A stretch of 64,000 nucleotides of DNA from Haloprofundus marisrubri (GCF_001469955.1 NZ_LOPU01000011.1:1-64000); one strand, 5' to 3'. Counted from the first letter of the stretch, positions 6,760 to 16,171 are shown. Numbers and translations are program-made. Notes: generated by a model from the sequence alone, not told the origin.

Positions 6760-7827
6760 TTATCCGTTGCCGAAGGCTGCTTCCAACGAGTAGACGCCGC
6801 CACTGGTGTACAAGTGAGATGCTGTCGCGGCAGCGACGACGACGGCCCACGTTCCATCGAGTGATTCGGCGAACAGGTGTTCGGGAACCAGCGGCATCGG
6901 AACCGGTTCGAAGCCCGATTGTCGCATGTCGGTCACGCCGTTGAACGACCCGACGACGACGCCCTCGGGGTCGCGGACGTGCATCCGTTTGTCCGCTCCT
7001 CGTCGATAGGAGTACGGAAACACCGACGCCGGCGGGCAGCGTAGGTCGGCGAGTTCGTCGACGGCCGCAACGACCTCACCGTCGGCCCGAAGTACGATGC
7101 GCGTCTCGCTTTCATCGCGCGAGGCACCACCACCCAGTTCCTCTCGCCACTCGAGTCGGGCGTCCGGTTCTGCAACCGCACACAGCGCGTACCCACCCGT
7201 TCGCCCGACGTTCTGGTCGAGGTCACCGTCTCCGTCGTTCCCGTCTCCGCTTTCCGATTGCTCCGACTCGGCTCGGTCGTCGGGAAGTGCGATTCGGTCG
7301 GGCCCGTTGTAGAACACGCGCTCACTGCCGTCGGTTTCGACGCCGACTGGCACCGACAGTAGTTCGACCACCGTCGACGCGAAAGACTCGTCGGTCAGCG
7401 TCGGTTCGGTTGTCGCCAAGTTCGACTCGTCAGTCGCCAAGTTCGACTCGCTAGTCGTCGATTTCGACTCGCCTGTCGTCCACGGTACCTGAGAGGCACC
7501 TGTGAGCCGACTCCGGTCGGCTGGTGGGACGACGAACAGCGTCTTTCGTCCTTGGCTGCGGTTGTCTGCGTGCCGCGAGAGCACCGTCGTCGGCGTCAGT
7601 TCGTCGGTGTCGAGCGGTTCGATGGCGACTGGTCCACCGTCGAAAAACGGTTGTCCAGCGAACCGGGGTCGCCCGTCCGAAAACGATTGGTCGCTAATTT
7701 CGGTCTCGGCGACAGCGTCGGGTTCGCGTCCGCTCTCCGGACGGCGAACCGCGTAGCCGGCTCGGACACAGCAGTCCTCACCGTACGTCAAGAGAGTCTC
7801 CCGCGTGCTCACGACGCCTTTTCTCAT
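6760..7827 (-). CDS. Uncharacterised acidic haloarchaeal protein
   Basis: A 355-residue acidic protein without a recognised family. The N-terminal third begins with a segment containing TRETLLTYGEDCCVRAGYAVRR. The centre (about 115-145) has a Ser/Thr repeat in which SNLAT occurs twice (ESNLATDESNLATTEP). A short DGNDGDGD-rich linker lies near 205. The C-terminal part alternates hydrophobic strands (RIVLRADGEVVAAVDEL, VFPYSYRRG, GVVVGSFNGVTDMR). No signal peptide or membrane helix is evident. It is divergent from the rad25 gene and ends beside the 16-bp minisatellite. The ATG at 7827 is the first of the frame and fits the conserved-looking start. Confidence 0.75.
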   Translation of the reverse strand: MRKGVVSTRETLLTYGEDCCVRAGYAVRRPESGREPDAVAETEISDQSFSDGRPRFAGQPFFDGGPVAIEPLDTDELTPTTVLSRHADNRSQGRKTLFVVPPADRSRLTGASQVPWTTGESKSTTSESNLATDESNLATTEPTLTDESFASTVVELLSVPVGVETDGSERVFYNGPDRIALPDDRAESEQSESGDGNDGDGDLDQNVGRTGGYALCAVAEPDARLEWREELGGGASRDESETRIVLRADGEVVAAVDELADLRCPPASVFPYSYRRGADKRMHVRDPEGVVVGSFNGVTDMRQSGFEPVPMPLVPEHLFAESLDGTWAVVVAAATASHLYTSGGVYSLEAAFGNG

Positions 7828-7987
7828 TAGCTACCTTTTGGGTCGCTCGTTGAATACGGTTTCGCGGGCCACCTCAGACGTATCTGTGAACCGAGTCGTC
7901 GGCGTCGTCGGACACCCGAGTCATCCGAGAGAGCGGAATCATCAGAGAGTCGCAAGCGGTTTTCGGCCCGCGCGCGTATCGCTGACG

Positions 7988-10015
7988 ATGACCGACGACC
8001 ACGGCGACCAACCCCATCGAGACGCGGCGTCGAACCAGTCGAGCGCCGGTAGGTCCGATGTGGATGCCCTCAGCGATGGCGACGACTCCATCGATTCGGG
8101 CGACTTTGTCGACTCCGAAAACGCCGACCACTCCGACGACTCTGCCGGTTCCGCCGACCCTGTCGACCCCGACGACCCTGCTGACCCCGACGACCCCGTC
8201 ACACTCGACTCGTTCTACGACGCACTCCAAGCCGAAGGCCGCCCCGTCGCAACCGCCCAGCAGGTCGCCCGCCGTCTGGACATCTCGCAGGCGGACGCCG
8301 CGGAGGCGCTGGACGCACTCTCGGACGCCGGAACCGTCCAACGCGTCGACGTGGAGTCAGACCCCGTCGTCTGGTACCCGACGCGGTGGGGCGACGTCGC
8401 CACGCGCGAGAGAATCATCCTCTTTCCGGAACGCCGCGAAATCGTCGTCGACAGACCTGAGCAGTACACCCGCGCACAACTGTCGCAGTTCGCCCACCTC
8501 GTCGATACCACCGGCGGCGACGCCGACGAACGCGGCTACCTCTACACGATTCGAACCGAAGACGTCTGGCAGGCGCCCTTCGACGAGTTCGAGGGCTTGC
8601 GTCGGAGTATGCGCTCGGTGTTCCCGCGTCGCTCGCCACATCTCGAGGAGTGGGCCGAACGGCAGTGGAAACGCGCCCACCAGTTCACGCTCAGAACCCA
8701 CGAGGACGGCTACGTCGTCCTGCAGTCGGTCAACGAGGATTTGATGGGCAACGTCGCCCGCGAGAAACTCTCCGAGCAGCATCTACACGCCCCCATCTCG
8801 GACACCGAAAGCTGGGTTCGTGAGGGTGAGGAAGCGGCCATCAAACGGATTCTCTACGAAGCGGGCTATCCCGTCAAGGACGAACGCGACCTCGACACCG
8901 GCGACCCCCTCGAAATCGACCTCAACGTCGAGTTGCGCGACTACCAACAGGACTGGGTCGACCGCTTCACCGACCAGCGCTCGGGCGTTCTCGTCGGCCC
9001 GCCGGGAAGCGGTAAGACTATCGCCGGTATGGGCGTGCTCGCGGCCGTTGGCGGCGAAACGCTGATTCTCGTCCCGAGTCGTGAACTCGCGGGTCAGTGG
9101 CGAGACGAACTGCTCGAACACACGTCGCTCACGGCCGACCAAATCGGCGAGTACCACGGCGGCACGAAAGAGATTCGGCCGGTCACCATCGCCACCTACC
9201 AAACCGCGGGGATGGACCGACATCGGCAACTGTTCGATTCGCGCGCGTGGGGTCTCATCGTCTACGACGAGGTCCACCACATCCCGAGTCGAGTCTTCCG
9301 GCGGAGCGCCGACCTCCAAACCAAGCATCGACTCGGTCTCTCGGCGACGCCAATCCGCGAGGACGACAAGGAGGAGGACATCTTCACGCTCGTCGGCCCG
9401 CCCATCGGCACCGACTGGAGCAAACTGTTCGACGCCGGGTTCGTCCAAGAACCGGAAGTCGAGATTCGCTACGTCCCGTGGACCGACGAGATGGCCGAAA
9501 ACGAGTACCGCAGCGCCGACGGCCGCGAGCGATACAAACTCGCCGCGCACAACCCGGCGAAGATAGACGAGATTCGCCACCTTCGCGGCCAGCATCTCGA
9601 CGCGAAAGCCCTGATATTCGTCGACTGGCTCGAACAGGGTGACGCCATCGCCGAGGCGCTCGACGTGCCGTTTATCAGCGGCGAGATGCCGCACTACCGC
9701 CGTCAGCAACTCCTCCAGCAGTTCCGCGACGGGGATATCCGAACGCTCGTCATCTCCCGCGTCGGCGACGAGGGCATCGACCTGCCGAACGCCGAACTCG
9801 CCGTCGTCGCCTCGGGTCTCGGCGGGTCGCGGCGACAGGGCGCACAGCGTGCCGGCCGGACGATGCGCCCCGTCGGTAACGCTATCATGTACGTACTCGC
9901 CACCCGCGGGTCACCCGAGGAGGATTTCGCCGAACGACAACTCCGCCACCTCGCCGAAAAAGGGATCCGCGTCCGCGAATCGGGTGCGTGGCCCACCGGC
10001 GGCGACGAGCAGTAG
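7988..10015 (+). CDS. rad25: XPB/Rad25-type DNA helicase
   Basis: A 675-residue superfamily 2 helicase of the XPB family, an ATP-dependent 3'-5' DNA translocase linked to repair and promoter opening. Visible are Walker A VGPPGSGKT (about 336-344), Walker B DEVHH (about 427), motif III GLSATP (about 448) and motif VI QRAGRTMRP (about 622), plus an N-terminal wHTH-like region about 70-125 (VARRLDISQADAAEAL). Residues 1-65 are a low-complexity acidic tail of Ser/Asp/Pro repeats. The ATG at 7988 (MTDDHGDQP) is preferred. The frame extends upstream to 7805, but that part is basic and overlaps the divergent gene's promoter. No Bax1-like nuclease gene is adjacent. Confidence 0.92.
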   Translation: MTDDHGDQPHRDAASNQSSAGRSDVDALSDGDDSIDSGDFVDSENADHSDDSAGSADPVDPDDPADPDDPVTLDSFYDALQAEGRPVATAQQVARRLDISQADAAEALDALSDAGTVQRVDVESDPVVWYPTRWGDVATRERIILFPERREIVVDRPEQYTRAQLSQFAHLVDTTGGDADERGYLYTIRTEDVWQAPFDEFEGLRRSMRSVFPRRSPHLEEWAERQWKRAHQFTLRTHEDGYVVLQSVNEDLMGNVAREKLSEQHLHAPISDTESWVREGEEAAIKRILYEAGYPVKDERDLDTGDPLEIDLNVELRDYQQDWVDRFTDQRSGVLVGPPGSGKTIAGMGVLAAVGGETLILVPSRELAGQWRDELLEHTSLTADQIGEYHGGTKEIRPVTIATYQTAGMDRHRQLFDSRAWGLIVYDEVHHIPSRVFRRSADLQTKHRLGLSATPIREDDKEEDIFTLVGPPIGTDWSKLFDAGFVQEPEVEIRYVPWTDEMAENEYRSADGRERYKLAAHNPAKIDEIRHLRGQHLDAKALIFVDWLEQGDAIAEALDVPFISGEMPHYRRQQLLQQFRDGDIRTLVISRVGDEGIDLPNAELAVVASGLGGSRRQGAQRAGRTMRPVGNAIMYVLATRGSPEEDFAERQLRHLAEKGIRVRESGAWPTGGDEQ

Positions 10016-10044
10016 CCTCCGACTGTTTCGCTGACCCTGCTGGA

Positions 10045-10488
10045 CTACGTATCGTCGTTTTCGGAGGCTGTCGATTCGCTATCGCCTTTGGAGGATGTCG
10101 ATTCGCTACTGCTCTCGGTCGATACCGATTCGTCGTGCCCGGACTCACCGTGTCGCTCGCGTTCGATTTCGGCGTCGGTGAGAGAGATATCGATTCGACC
10201 GTCACCGTAGACGACCACCTCTCGTCCGTTGAAGGCGAACAAGAGCCGACCGTTTCGTTCGGCGGTCACCTCCGAGCCACGCCGAAAAACCATATCGAGC
10301 GCGTCGGGGTCTATGACCTCGTACAGCGGTTCGATGTCGTCGGTGCGTCTGTCTTCGATTGTCGACATCGCAACGATAATTTCGACGCTCGGTGCGTCTC
10401 TGGTGGGGTCGAACTCGACGCTGTAGCAGCCTCTCTCGGGGTCGTAACTAACGTCTCTCGCGTCGTCCGCGTCGGGGTGCCCGGTCAT
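10045..10488 (-). CDS. HalOD1 output-domain protein
   Basis: A 147-residue protein whose residues about 13-107 match the haloarchaeal output domain HalOD1: an opening CYSVEFDPT-like strand, the signature PLYEVIDPDALDMVFR, and a C-terminal strand pair LFAFNGREVVVYGDGRIDI. In this group of archaea the domain occurs alone or at the end of signalling proteins; its biochemical role is not established. The last 40 residues are a Ser/Glu/Asp-rich tail, probably disordered. It is convergent with rad25 and encoded alone. Confidence 0.85.
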   Translation of the reverse strand: MTGHPDADDARDVSYDPERGCYSVEFDPTRDAPSVEIIVAMSTIEDRRTDDIEPLYEVIDPDALDMVFRRGSEVTAERNGRLLFAFNGREVVVYGDGRIDISLTDAEIERERHGESGHDESVSTESSSESTSSKGDSESTASENDDT

Positions 10489-10599
10489 GTTTATTTCTCA
10501 TCTCCGTGTCTTCTAGAAAGTTCCCAGACGTATAATCACGGGGCCTAATCATGTAACCAATGTCGCAAAACAGACGAGAGAGAAGTACTTCGGGGCGAG

Positions 10600-10625
10600 A
10601 ACGGTTCTTGGGAGTGAGAACCGTT
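10600..10625 (-). terminator. Hairpin at end of class V aminotransferase gene
   Basis: AACGGTTCT and AGAACCGTT form a perfect 9-bp stem with an 8-base loop. Its right arm overlaps the stop codon of the leftward gene ending at 10624, so it probably protects or ends that transcript. Confidence 0.55.
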
Positions 10626-11685
10626 ACAGCACCGCTTCGAGCGCGTCCATCGCACGGTCGACTTTCTCGGTATCCGCCCCGTAGCCCATGTGACCCACTC
10701 GAAGGATGTCGTCGGCGAGGTCCGCGAGACCCGTCGAGAGAACCACGTCGTGGTCGTCGGCCAGCGTCTTTTGCAGGTCGGTCGCCCGTCCCGGGACGTG
10801 AAACGCCGTCACCGTCGGCGACGGTCGAGCATCCTCGGCGAACAGGTCCAGTCCCAGTTTCTCACCGCGCTCGCGGCACAGTTCCGCGGCGGCGACGTGA
10901 CGACCGTACACGGCGTCGAGTCCCTCTTGGAGAAGCAGGTCGACGGCAGCGTCGAGTGCGGCGACGTTCGCGGCAAGATGCGTGTACGGAAAGCCTCCGC
11001 TCACGTCGCGCCACGGCAGGAAGTTCGTGTACAGAGACGAAGGGTCGCGGACCTCCATCGCTTCCCACGCCTCGTCGCTGATGGCCGCCGTCGTCAACCC
11101 CGGTGGGGCGCTGAAACATTTCTGGGACCCGCCGAGACAGACGTCGATTCGCTCCGTCGGTACCGGCGTGCCACCGAGCGAGGAGACGGCGTCGACGACC
11201 GAGAGCACGCCGTGGTCCGAAAGCGCATCGAGAACGGGGTCGAGGTTGGTGAGCGTCCCCGTCGGCGTCTCGCAGTGGACCATCGTCGCCAGTTTGAACG
11301 GGTCGTTCTCGTCGGCTGCTCCGTCCAGCGCCGCCTCTACGCCCGCCACGTCGAGCGAGTCGGTGTAGTCGGCCCCGACGACGGTCGGTTCGCCGCCGTA
11401 CGACTCGACGAAGTCGGCGAAGCCGTCGCCGTAGAGGCCGTTTGAGACGGAGAGTACTCGGTCGCCGGGTTCGACGAGCGACGCGATGGCGGCCTCCAAC
11501 CCCAAGATGCCCTCGCCACCGGGAACGACGACGTCGTGGTCGGCGTCGTACACCTCGGCGAGTTTCTGAGTCAAATCCTCGTAGCGGACGCGGAACCGTT
11601 CCTCGATGTCGGGGTTCGGTTGCTCGCGCGCCATCGCGCGGCGGACGGGTTCGGGGACTGCCGTCGGACCGGGTGTGAGTAACAT
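10624..11685 (-). CDS. Class V PLP aminotransferase (alanine-glyoxylate/serine-pyruvate type)
   Basis: A 353-residue fold-type I PLP enzyme of the AgxT/serine-pyruvate family, expected to move an amino group between a small amino acid and glyoxylate or another keto acid. It opens with the family hallmark LLTPGPTAVPEPV. It carries a VVDAVSSLGG segment that contacts the cofactor, the Schiff-base lysine in GGSQKCFSAPPG (about 185-190), and the late VLSTGLADLADDILRVGHMG. ATG 11685 is chosen over ATG 11703 because a TATA-like CTAAAGTT lies about 26 bases upstream of it. A second member of the family lies at 55187-56374; that one is next to a glycolate-oxidase-like gene and this one is not, so the substrates may differ. 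Confidence 0.88.
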   Translation of the reverse strand: MLLTPGPTAVPEPVRRAMAREQPNPDIEERFRVRYEDLTQKLAEVYDADHDVVVPGGEGILGLEAAIASLVEPGDRVLSVSNGLYGDGFADFVESYGGEPTVVGADYTDSLDVAGVEAALDGAADENDPFKLATMVHCETPTGTLTNLDPVLDALSDHGVLSVVDAVSSLGGTPVPTERIDVCLGGSQKCFSAPPGLTTAAISDEAWEAMEVRDPSSLYTNFLPWRDVSGGFPYTHLAANVAALDAAVDLLLQEGLDAVYGRHVAAAELCRERGEKLGLDLFAEDARPSPTVTAFHVPGRATDLQKTLADDHDVVLSTGLADLADDILRVGHMGYGADTEKVDRAMDALEAVL

Positions 11686-11829
11686 ACTCGTCTCTCCGCC
11701 CATCGGAACTTTAGCCCGTCGGTGGCGACGACCTGCTTCTGTACTCGTTCGTCGCTGGCTCCTATCGGCCGTCGCTGCCTCTCACCGGCGACGGGAAGAC
11801 ACATACCTTCCCCTTCCGCAGTGTGGGCC

Positions 11830-12807
11830 ATGACCGGCAAGTTCACGCCCGACGACCTCGCCGCCTACGTCTTCTCGCGCACGGGTGCGCCCAACGACGA
11901 CCTGCTCGTCGGCCCGGCGTTCGGCGAGGACGCCGCCGCCGTGCGAGTCGGCGACGAGACGCTCGTCCTCAGCAGCGACCCCATCTCACTGGCTGCAGAG
12001 CGAATCGGGACGCTCGGCGTCGCCATCGTCTCGAACGACGTTGCCGCCTGCGGCGGGATTCCCGAGTGGCTGACCTGCACGATTCTCCTCCCTGACGAGG
12101 ACCACGAACTGCTCGACTCCATCACCGCACAACTCGACGCCGAGGCCGACCGCCTCGGAATCACCATCGTCGGCGGCCACACCGAGTCCGTTTCGGCGCT
12201 CTCTCGTCCGCTCCTCTCGCTCACCTGTGCGGGCACTGCCCACCGATACGTCCCGACCGGCGGCGCGGAACCGGGTGACCGAATCCTCCTCACGAAAGCC
12301 GCGGGTGTCGAGGGCACGGCAGTCCTCGCCACCGACTTCGCCGCCGACCTCGACGTTCCCTCGGACCTCGTTACCGACGCGACGACGTTCTTCGACGATT
12401 TGAGCGTCATCCCCGACGCGGCGGCGCTCGAACCGTTTGCGACGGCGATGCACGACCCGACCGAAGGCGGCGTCGCCGCCGGTCTCTCCGAGATGGCCGT
12501 CGCCAGTGACGTCGTGTTCTCGGTCGACCCCGAGGACGTTCCGGTCCGGCCCGAAACCCGTCGACTCTGCGATGCGGTGGGCGTCGACCCGCTTCGTATC
12601 CTCGGTTCGGGTGCGCTCGTCGCAACGGTCTCCGAAAACGACGCCGACGACGCACTCGCGACGCTGGCTGATGCGGGCATCGACGCGGCCGAAATCGGGG
12701 TCGTCCAGCGACCAGAAGACACCACCCACGAAGCGTCTGGCCTCCGCCTCGGCGACGAGTTCCTCACGTCGCCGCCGGAGGACGACATGTACGCGCTGTG
12801 GGACTGA
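11830..12807 (+). CDS. AIR synthase-related protein (HypE/PurM-like)
   Basis: A 325-residue ATP-binding protein of the PurM/HypE/ThiL/SelD superfamily. The N-terminal half holds the glycine/acidic pattern VGPAFGEDAAAV (about 27-38), then SSDPI and VSNDVAACGG typical for Mg-ATP binding. The C-terminal half has DPTEGGVAAGLSEM and ILGSGALVATV. Haloarchaea carry such stand-alone AIR-synthase-like proteins without hydrogenase genes, and no hydrogenase maturation partners are present here, so a HypE role is unlikely. It is divergent from the aminotransferase gene, about 145 bases apart. Substrate unknown. Confidence 0.88.
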   Translation: MTGKFTPDDLAAYVFSRTGAPNDDLLVGPAFGEDAAAVRVGDETLVLSSDPISLAAERIGTLGVAIVSNDVAACGGIPEWLTCTILLPDEDHELLDSITAQLDAEADRLGITIVGGHTESVSALSRPLLSLTCAGTAHRYVPTGGAEPGDRILLTKAAGVEGTAVLATDFAADLDVPSDLVTDATTFFDDLSVIPDAAALEPFATAMHDPTEGGVAAGLSEMAVASDVVFSVDPEDVPVRPETRRLCDAVGVDPLRILGSGALVATVSENDADDALATLADAGIDAAEIGVVQRPEDTTHEASGLRLGDEFLTSPPEDDMYALWD

Positions 12808-12854
12808 GCGTCCCGAAATCATCTCACTCTCGCCCTCAGGACCGACAGGCCCGG

Positions 12855-13619
12855 TCAGAACGAATCCGGTTCGTCCCACCGCGCGTCGGGGTCGACCGGT
12901 TCGACGGCGCGGCGAATCTGTGCTTCCGTGTAGTCGATGTCGTCCAACACCATCGCGAGTCGCTGCCAGCGGGCGCTCAACTCGTTCTCGCCTTCGGGGC
13001 CGACGCGTGCCCCCCGAGTCTTGAAGAACTCCGTGCCCCGCCCGCGTTTCGAGCCTTCGCCGGTGTGACCGTCGAAGATGGCGTCGAATTTCTCGCCGAC
13101 TTCGAGGTCACCGACCGGGAAGTCGTGGGCGGGGTCTTCGCCGCGGTCGCGCGCTGCGGCGCGTTCCTCGGCGACTTTGCGGAAGTACTCGTCGGCGTTA
13201 GAGGCCTCTCGCGTCGAGGGTGCGCGCGCCGCCGCGAGCGCAGCGTGAATCGCACAGAGGCGGCCTTTCCACGAGTCGGTCTCCCAGCGCTCGGTGGCGA
13301 GTTCCTCGTAGCGCTCGATGGTGAGTGCCACCTCGTCGCCGGCGCGGAGGTCTTCGACGACGTAGAGGTTGAGGCGGTCCCAGAGGTTCCAGCCGAACCC
13401 CGAGCGCGCGAGTTCCCACGCCGCCCACGCGGCGACTTCCTCGTCGGAGCGTCGGACGGCCTTCTGGAGCAGACTCGACACGACGTATCGACTGTAGCCG
13501 CCGTCGGTTTCGTTCTCCTCTTTCTGGTCGCCGAAGTCGTTCTCTCCCGTGGCTTCCGGTGTGGTGTCCGCTTGGAGGCTTCCGTCGGACCCGAACGTCG
13601 CCTGTCGCTCGTCGGCCAT
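12855..13619 (-). CDS. Stand-alone RarA/MgsA C-terminal-like protein
   Basis: A 254-residue acidic protein. Residues about 40-130 (YVVSSLLQKAVRRSDEEVAA, WDRLNLYVVEDL, then LCAIHAALAAAR) resemble the C-terminal helical part of RarA/MgsA replication-repair ATPases, in which an ALQKAIRRGD-like helix is followed by an EDIG-like motif. No ATPase domain precedes it. The first 38 residues and the segment 140-200 are charged linker. A role in replication or repair is inference from this resemblance and from the neighbouring DNA methylase. The ATG at 13619 begins the acidic, conserved-looking part; the frame continues upstream but that sequence is Arg-rich antisense to the methylase gene. Confidence 0.75.
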   Translation of the reverse strand: MADERQATFGSDGSLQADTTPEATGENDFGDQKEENETDGGYSRYVVSSLLQKAVRRSDEEVAAWAAWELARSGFGWNLWDRLNLYVVEDLRAGDEVALTIERYEELATERWETDSWKGRLCAIHAALAAARAPSTREASNADEYFRKVAEERAAARDRGEDPAHDFPVGDLEVGEKFDAIFDGHTGEGSKRGRGTEFFKTRGARVGPEGENELSARWQRLAMVLDDIDYTEAQIRRAVEPVDPDARWDEPDSF

Positions 13620-13825
13620 GGCGAACCCAGTGCGCGGCGGCGTAATCAACGCTCTGCACTCGGGGCGCCGACACGAGATGCGCGGGCCTCGCGCTCTTTT
13701 TTCGAGCGGTGTAACCACGGTTAAGTCACCTCCCTCAGACCGTCTACGGGAACTGTGACTCCTGATTCGCCCGCCGGCCCGGCGTCGCTTCTGGACGCAA
13801 CCTCGCCAACGTATCGCCAGCGACC

Positions 13826-16144
13826 GTGACCGACCGGATGCCGAGCGAACCGCTGCTGGCGTCCGCCGAACGACTGTGTGGGGTGTACAGAGCTGCTGCG
13901 TCGGAGCGTCTCCGCTCGGACGACGACGCCGTCGTCGACGCGATGGACGAGTGGACGCGCTTCGTTCGACACCATCACGGCGCGGTGTTCGACGAAGACG
14001 ACGACAGCACCACCGGCGACGCTGTGGACGGCCCGGAGTCGGTCGAACGCGCCGCCTTTCTCGACGTACTCTCGGCGGACTTTGCGGTGTCGGCGCTTCG
14101 CGCTGGAGTCGAGTCCGCGTTCGACGTCGACTGTGATTCGCCCGCGGCCCCCGACGCCGTCGGCGTCGACGCCGATTACGCGGCGGCGTTCGACGCCGTC
14201 CACTGTCACGTCGAAGAAGACCTCGAAGCTGCGGACTCGAAGCATCTCGCCCGCATCCAGTCCGCAGACGCCGATACGTTCGCTTCGTTCGACCCTGCAG
14301 CAGTCGGGGAGTTGTACGAACGCGTCGTCGCTCGTCGCGCGCGACTCGCACTCGGCGAGTACTACACGCCGCGCGGCCTCGCCGAACTGGCACTCGGAGC
14401 CGACTGCGCCGACGAAACTGTGCTGGACCCGGCTTGCGGTGCCGGCATCTTTCTCGTCGCCGCTATCGACCGAAAGCGGGCGGCACTCGCAGAACACACG
14501 CCGAAAGAAGCGCTCGACCGAATCACGTCGACCGTCGTCGGCGTCGACCTCAACCCCGTCGCCGTCCGCTGTGCGCGTCTCGCGTACCTCCTCGCGTTGA
14601 CACCGCTGCTCGAAGCTGCGGAGTCTGGGGACACTGCGGATTCGGCGGAGTCGTCGTCGGTCGAACTACCTGTCTACTTTGGTGACTCGCTCGGGTTGCA
14701 CAAGGACTCGGCTCAGGCGACTTCGGCGACTTCGGCGACTTCGGCAACTTCGGCGACTCAATCCTCGTCATCGATACCGACGACCGACCTCCGCGCCGAC
14801 CTCCTCGTCGGCAACCCGCCGTGGCTGACGTGGGAACGACTCAGCGAGCACGCGCGGGCGCAGTGGCGCGAACGGCACATCGACCGCTTGGGTCTCCTGC
14901 CGCGTCGGGGGGCGGAACGACTGCTCGGCCACGCCAACGACGACCTGTCGGTGCCGTTCGTCTGGGTCTGTATCGAGCGTTATCTCCGCGAGGGTGGCCG
15001 CGCGGCGTTCGTTCTCAAACGCGACCTTCGGAACGGTCCGGCGGGGCGACTGCTTCGACAACTTCGCGTCGGCGACCGACTGCTCTCGCTGCGGAGCGTA
15101 GAGGACTTCGGCGACCTCGCTCCGTTCGGCGGCCAAGTGCGCGCGGCCGCGGCGCTGTACGAGTTCGCCGCCGACGCCGACACCACGTTTCCGGTGAGTC
15201 TCCGGACGTGGCGGCCGCGTTCGGAGTTGTCTCCCGAGTTCGCCAGTCTCGATTCGATGCGCCGGTCTCTCACCACCGAGGAGACGGCGCTCGTTCCCGT
15301 CGACGGCGACGACCCCGCAGGGTCGTGGGTCCGCGTCGACGCCGAACGCGCGGCGCTCGGTCAGTGCGCCCACGACATTCGACACGGCCTCAAAGACGAC
15401 GCGAAGTCGGTGTTCTCCGTCGACGACGAGACGCTCTCTGTGCTGGAACCCGACCACGTCTACCCGTACCTACGGTCGAAACACGTCGTCAAATTCGGTC
15501 TGTTCGGCTACGACCGACATCTGGTTCCGCAGCGACAGACGAACGAGGAGAACGAACCACGAGTTGCCGACGAGACACCTCGGACGTACGACTATCTCGA
15601 CGCCAACCGCGAGACACTCGACGGACGGGCGTCGACGTGGTTCGACGGCGGCCCGTTCTACAACCTCTTCGGACTGGGACCGTACACGTGGGCCGACTAC
15701 AAGGTCGTCTGGTGTCGCCTCGGCTTCAAGCCACATTTCGTCGTCGTCTCGACCGTTTCGGACCCGGAGCTGGGCCAGAAGACGGTCGTACCCGGCGACC
15801 ACTGTATGTTCGTCGCCACCGACGACCGCCGGGAGGCACACCTGCTCTGTGGACTGCTCAACTCCGCGCCGTACCAGCGCTGTCTCCGCGAACTCGGCGG
15901 CGAAGGTAAGTCGAGTCTGTCGAAAGCGGCCGTCTCGAAGCTCTATCTTCCCACGTGGCGCGACGACCCCTTGTTCGACCGAATCGCGGACTGCTCCGAG
16001 CGCGCGCACGATATCGTCCCCAGCCACGTCGACGTGAGCAAACGTGAGTACAACCGGGCGACGATACCCGAACTGGAGGCCGTCGTCGCCGACCTCGACC
16101 GCGCCGTCGAGCGGTTGCTGGCCGAGCGGGATGACAATTCTTAA
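13826..16144 (+). CDS. Solitary N6-adenine-type DNA methylase (Eco57I/PglX-like)
   Basis: A 772-residue predicted SAM-dependent DNA adenine methyltransferase. The catalytic half shows GEYYTPRGLAELAL (about 178-191), SAM motif I LDPACGAGIFL (about 198-208), an acidic GVDLNPVAV strand (motif II) and the target-base motif NPPW (about 330-333). The C-terminal 350 residues look like a target-recognition region, with YPYLRSKHVVKFG, a tryptophan-rich middle, and GEGKSSLSKAAVSKLYLP. No PD-(D/E)xK nuclease motif was recognised, and no restriction, BREX or specificity gene is adjacent. It may therefore be an orphan methylase or a type IIG-like relic. GTG 13826 is used; ATG 13838 is an alternative. The SAM domain is interrupted by an ATS repeat (14717-14758). 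Confidence 0.88.
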   Translation: MTDRMPSEPLLASAERLCGVYRAAASERLRSDDDAVVDAMDEWTRFVRHHHGAVFDEDDDSTTGDAVDGPESVERAAFLDVLSADFAVSALRAGVESAFDVDCDSPAAPDAVGVDADYAAAFDAVHCHVEEDLEAADSKHLARIQSADADTFASFDPAAVGELYERVVARRARLALGEYYTPRGLAELALGADCADETVLDPACGAGIFLVAAIDRKRAALAEHTPKEALDRITSTVVGVDLNPVAVRCARLAYLLALTPLLEAAESGDTADSAESSSVELPVYFGDSLGLHKDSAQATSATSATSATSATQSSSSIPTTDLRADLLVGNPPWLTWERLSEHARAQWRERHIDRLGLLPRRGAERLLGHANDDLSVPFVWVCIERYLREGGRAAFVLKRDLRNGPAGRLLRQLRVGDRLLSLRSVEDFGDLAPFGGQVRAAAALYEFAADADTTFPVSLRTWRPRSELSPEFASLDSMRRSLTTEETALVPVDGDDPAGSWVRVDAERAALGQCAHDIRHGLKDDAKSVFSVDDETLSVLEPDHVYPYLRSKHVVKFGLFGYDRHLVPQRQTNEENEPRVADETPRTYDYLDANRETLDGRASTWFDGGPFYNLFGLGPYTWADYKVVWCRLGFKPHFVVVSTVSDPELGQKTVVPGDHCMFVATDDRREAHLLCGLLNSAPYQRCLRELGGEGKSSLSKAAVSKLYLPTWRDDPLFDRIADCSERAHDIVPSHVDVSKREYNRATIPELEAVVADLDRAVERLLAERDDNS
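14717..14758 (+). repeat. 9-bp in-frame repeat inside the methylase gene
   Basis: GCGACTTCG is repeated about four and a half times, one unit with GCAACTTCG. It encodes Ala-Thr-Ser repeats in a surface loop between the motif II strand and NPPW. Being in register with codons, it can change length without breaking the frame. Confidence 0.85.
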
Positions 16145-16171
16145 GTTCGACAGTCGACCTATCTTCAGGTA

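Noticed and set aside
7805-7987. Upstream extension of the Rad25 frame
   Set aside because: The extra 61 codons are basic, contain no conserved text and overlap the promoter and 5' end of the divergent gene; ATG 7988 starts the acidic N-terminus.
11830-12807. HypE hydrogenase maturation protein
   Set aside because: It has the AIR-synthase fold but lacks the C-terminal PRIC-type cysteine motif of HypE, and no hydrogenase genes are nearby.
13620-14393. Upstream extension of the RarA-C-like frame
   Set aside because: The added sequence is Arg-rich and antisense to the methylase gene, unlike the acidic protein that follows ATG 13619.
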